A stretch of 26,286 nt of DNA from a virus: IMG/VR virus record IMGVR_UViG_3300020463_000115, positions 1 through 26,286 of that record; one strand, written 5' to 3'. The notes below the pieces were generated by a model. It was not told where the DNA came from. It was given only the letters and a program-made list of their open reading frames with translations, and did no database searches. Position numbers and translations under genes: made by a program. Of this stretch, positions 25,794 to 26,286 are shown piece after piece (the stretch's first letter is position 1; every line of letters starts with the position of its first letter).

Positions 25794-26286
25794 TGCCTTT
25801 ACCAACAGTGAACGAGGTACCTAAGTACACTCTTACTATACCATCAACGAAACAGGAAGTTAGATATAGACCATTTTTAGTAAAAGAACAAAAAGTATTA
25901 CTTATCGCGTTAGAGTCACAAGACGACAAACAAATTTTATCATCTATTGTAGATACAATTAAAGCATGTATAATAGATCCGATCGATCCGTTGTCTCTAG
26001 CAACATTTGATATTGAATATATCTTTACCAGAATACGTGCAAAGTCTTCAGGTGAAACATCAAAAATAAAAGTAAAATGTTCAGAATGTGATATAGATAA
26101 TGACTATACAGTTGAGTTAGATAAAATACAAATAGACGTACCAAAGAACGATAAAAATAAAGTAACGCTGAACGACAAGTATACGCTAACATTAAAATAT
26201 CCAAGGTATGCTCATATGGTTAAAGGTGATTTAGCAGACGATGCAGGATACTCAGAGACTTTATATTATTTGACTTTAGGTTGTTT
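25793..26286 (+). CDS. gp26: Baseplate hub assembly protein gp26, cut by the window edge
   Basis: The frame starts at the ATG overlapping the previous stop (TAATG) and runs off the right edge; 164 residues are visible and T4 gp26 is 208. The start, MPLPTVNEVPKYTLTIPSTK, then VRYRPFLVKEQKVLLIALES and an ATFDIEYIFTRIRAKSSGET segment, followed by VKCSECD, fit the T4 base plate protein family of gp26. gp26 is needed for assembly of the hub rather than for its final structure. The CxxC pair might bind a metal, but no partner pair is visible. T4 keeps gp26 next to gp51 and gp27; here its neighbour is the tube-fold protein. Confidence 0.85.
   Translation, partial: MPLPTVNEVPKYTLTIPSTKQEVRYRPFLVKEQKVLLIALESQDDKQILSSIVDTIKACIIDPIDPLSLATFDIEYIFTRIRAKSSGETSKIKVKCSECDIDNDYTVELDKIQIDVPKNDKNKVTLNDKYTLTLKYPRYAHMVKGDLADDAGYSETLYYLTLGC

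Overview
The window is part of the genome of a tailed phage of the T4 supergroup (a contractile-tail myovirus), most like the marine T4-like viruses of cyanobacteria and SAR11-type hosts. Almost every gene encodes a piece of the baseplate, central hub, tail-tube end or tail fibres, and several can be matched to T4 proteins by motif and length: gp4, gp5, gp6, gp8, gp25, gp26, gp48 and gp53. The DNA is clearly AT-rich (judged by eye, not computed). Genes are packed with 1 to 8 base overlaps or very short gaps, and there is no tRNA, insertion sequence, CRISPR array or metabolic gene. The host cannot be read from this window.

Layout. A divergent switch lies at about 24065-24105. To its right, on the + strand, are gp4 (head completion nuclease), a conserved protein of unknown function, a tail-tube-fold protein (candidate gp54-type tube initiator) and the start of gp26. 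To its left, everything down to position 1 is on the - strand in three blocks. Each block starts at an exact match to the T4 late promoter box TATAAATA. Block 1 (24064-16181) is the tube cap and central spike: gp48, gp53, a gp27-like hub, an OB-fold/lysozyme gp5, an amidase, a beta-helical needle and an unknown protein. Block 2 (16146-9577) is the wedge plus an accessory module: gp25, gp6, a gp7/tail-protein-I-like protein, a tail fibre ending in a cupredoxin-like domain, and a subtilisin-like protease. Block 3 (9543-1) is gp10-like, gp8, a 1750-residue structural protein, two small proteins, a 338-residue structural protein and a gene cut by the window edge.

How it fits together. The hub block supplies a membrane-puncturing device whose gp5 functions are spread over three genes, with two different peptidoglycan hydrolases (lysozyme-type and amidase-type). 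The wedge block builds the baseplate around it. The fibre, protease and gp10-like proteins probably face the host surface. The most unusual features are the copper-site-like domain at the fibre tip, the subtilisin with an inhibitor-like propeptide inside a baseplate operon, the split and duplicated hub lysin, a similar beta insert seen in several baseplate proteins, and one late promoter placed so that its transcript would start at the start codon.
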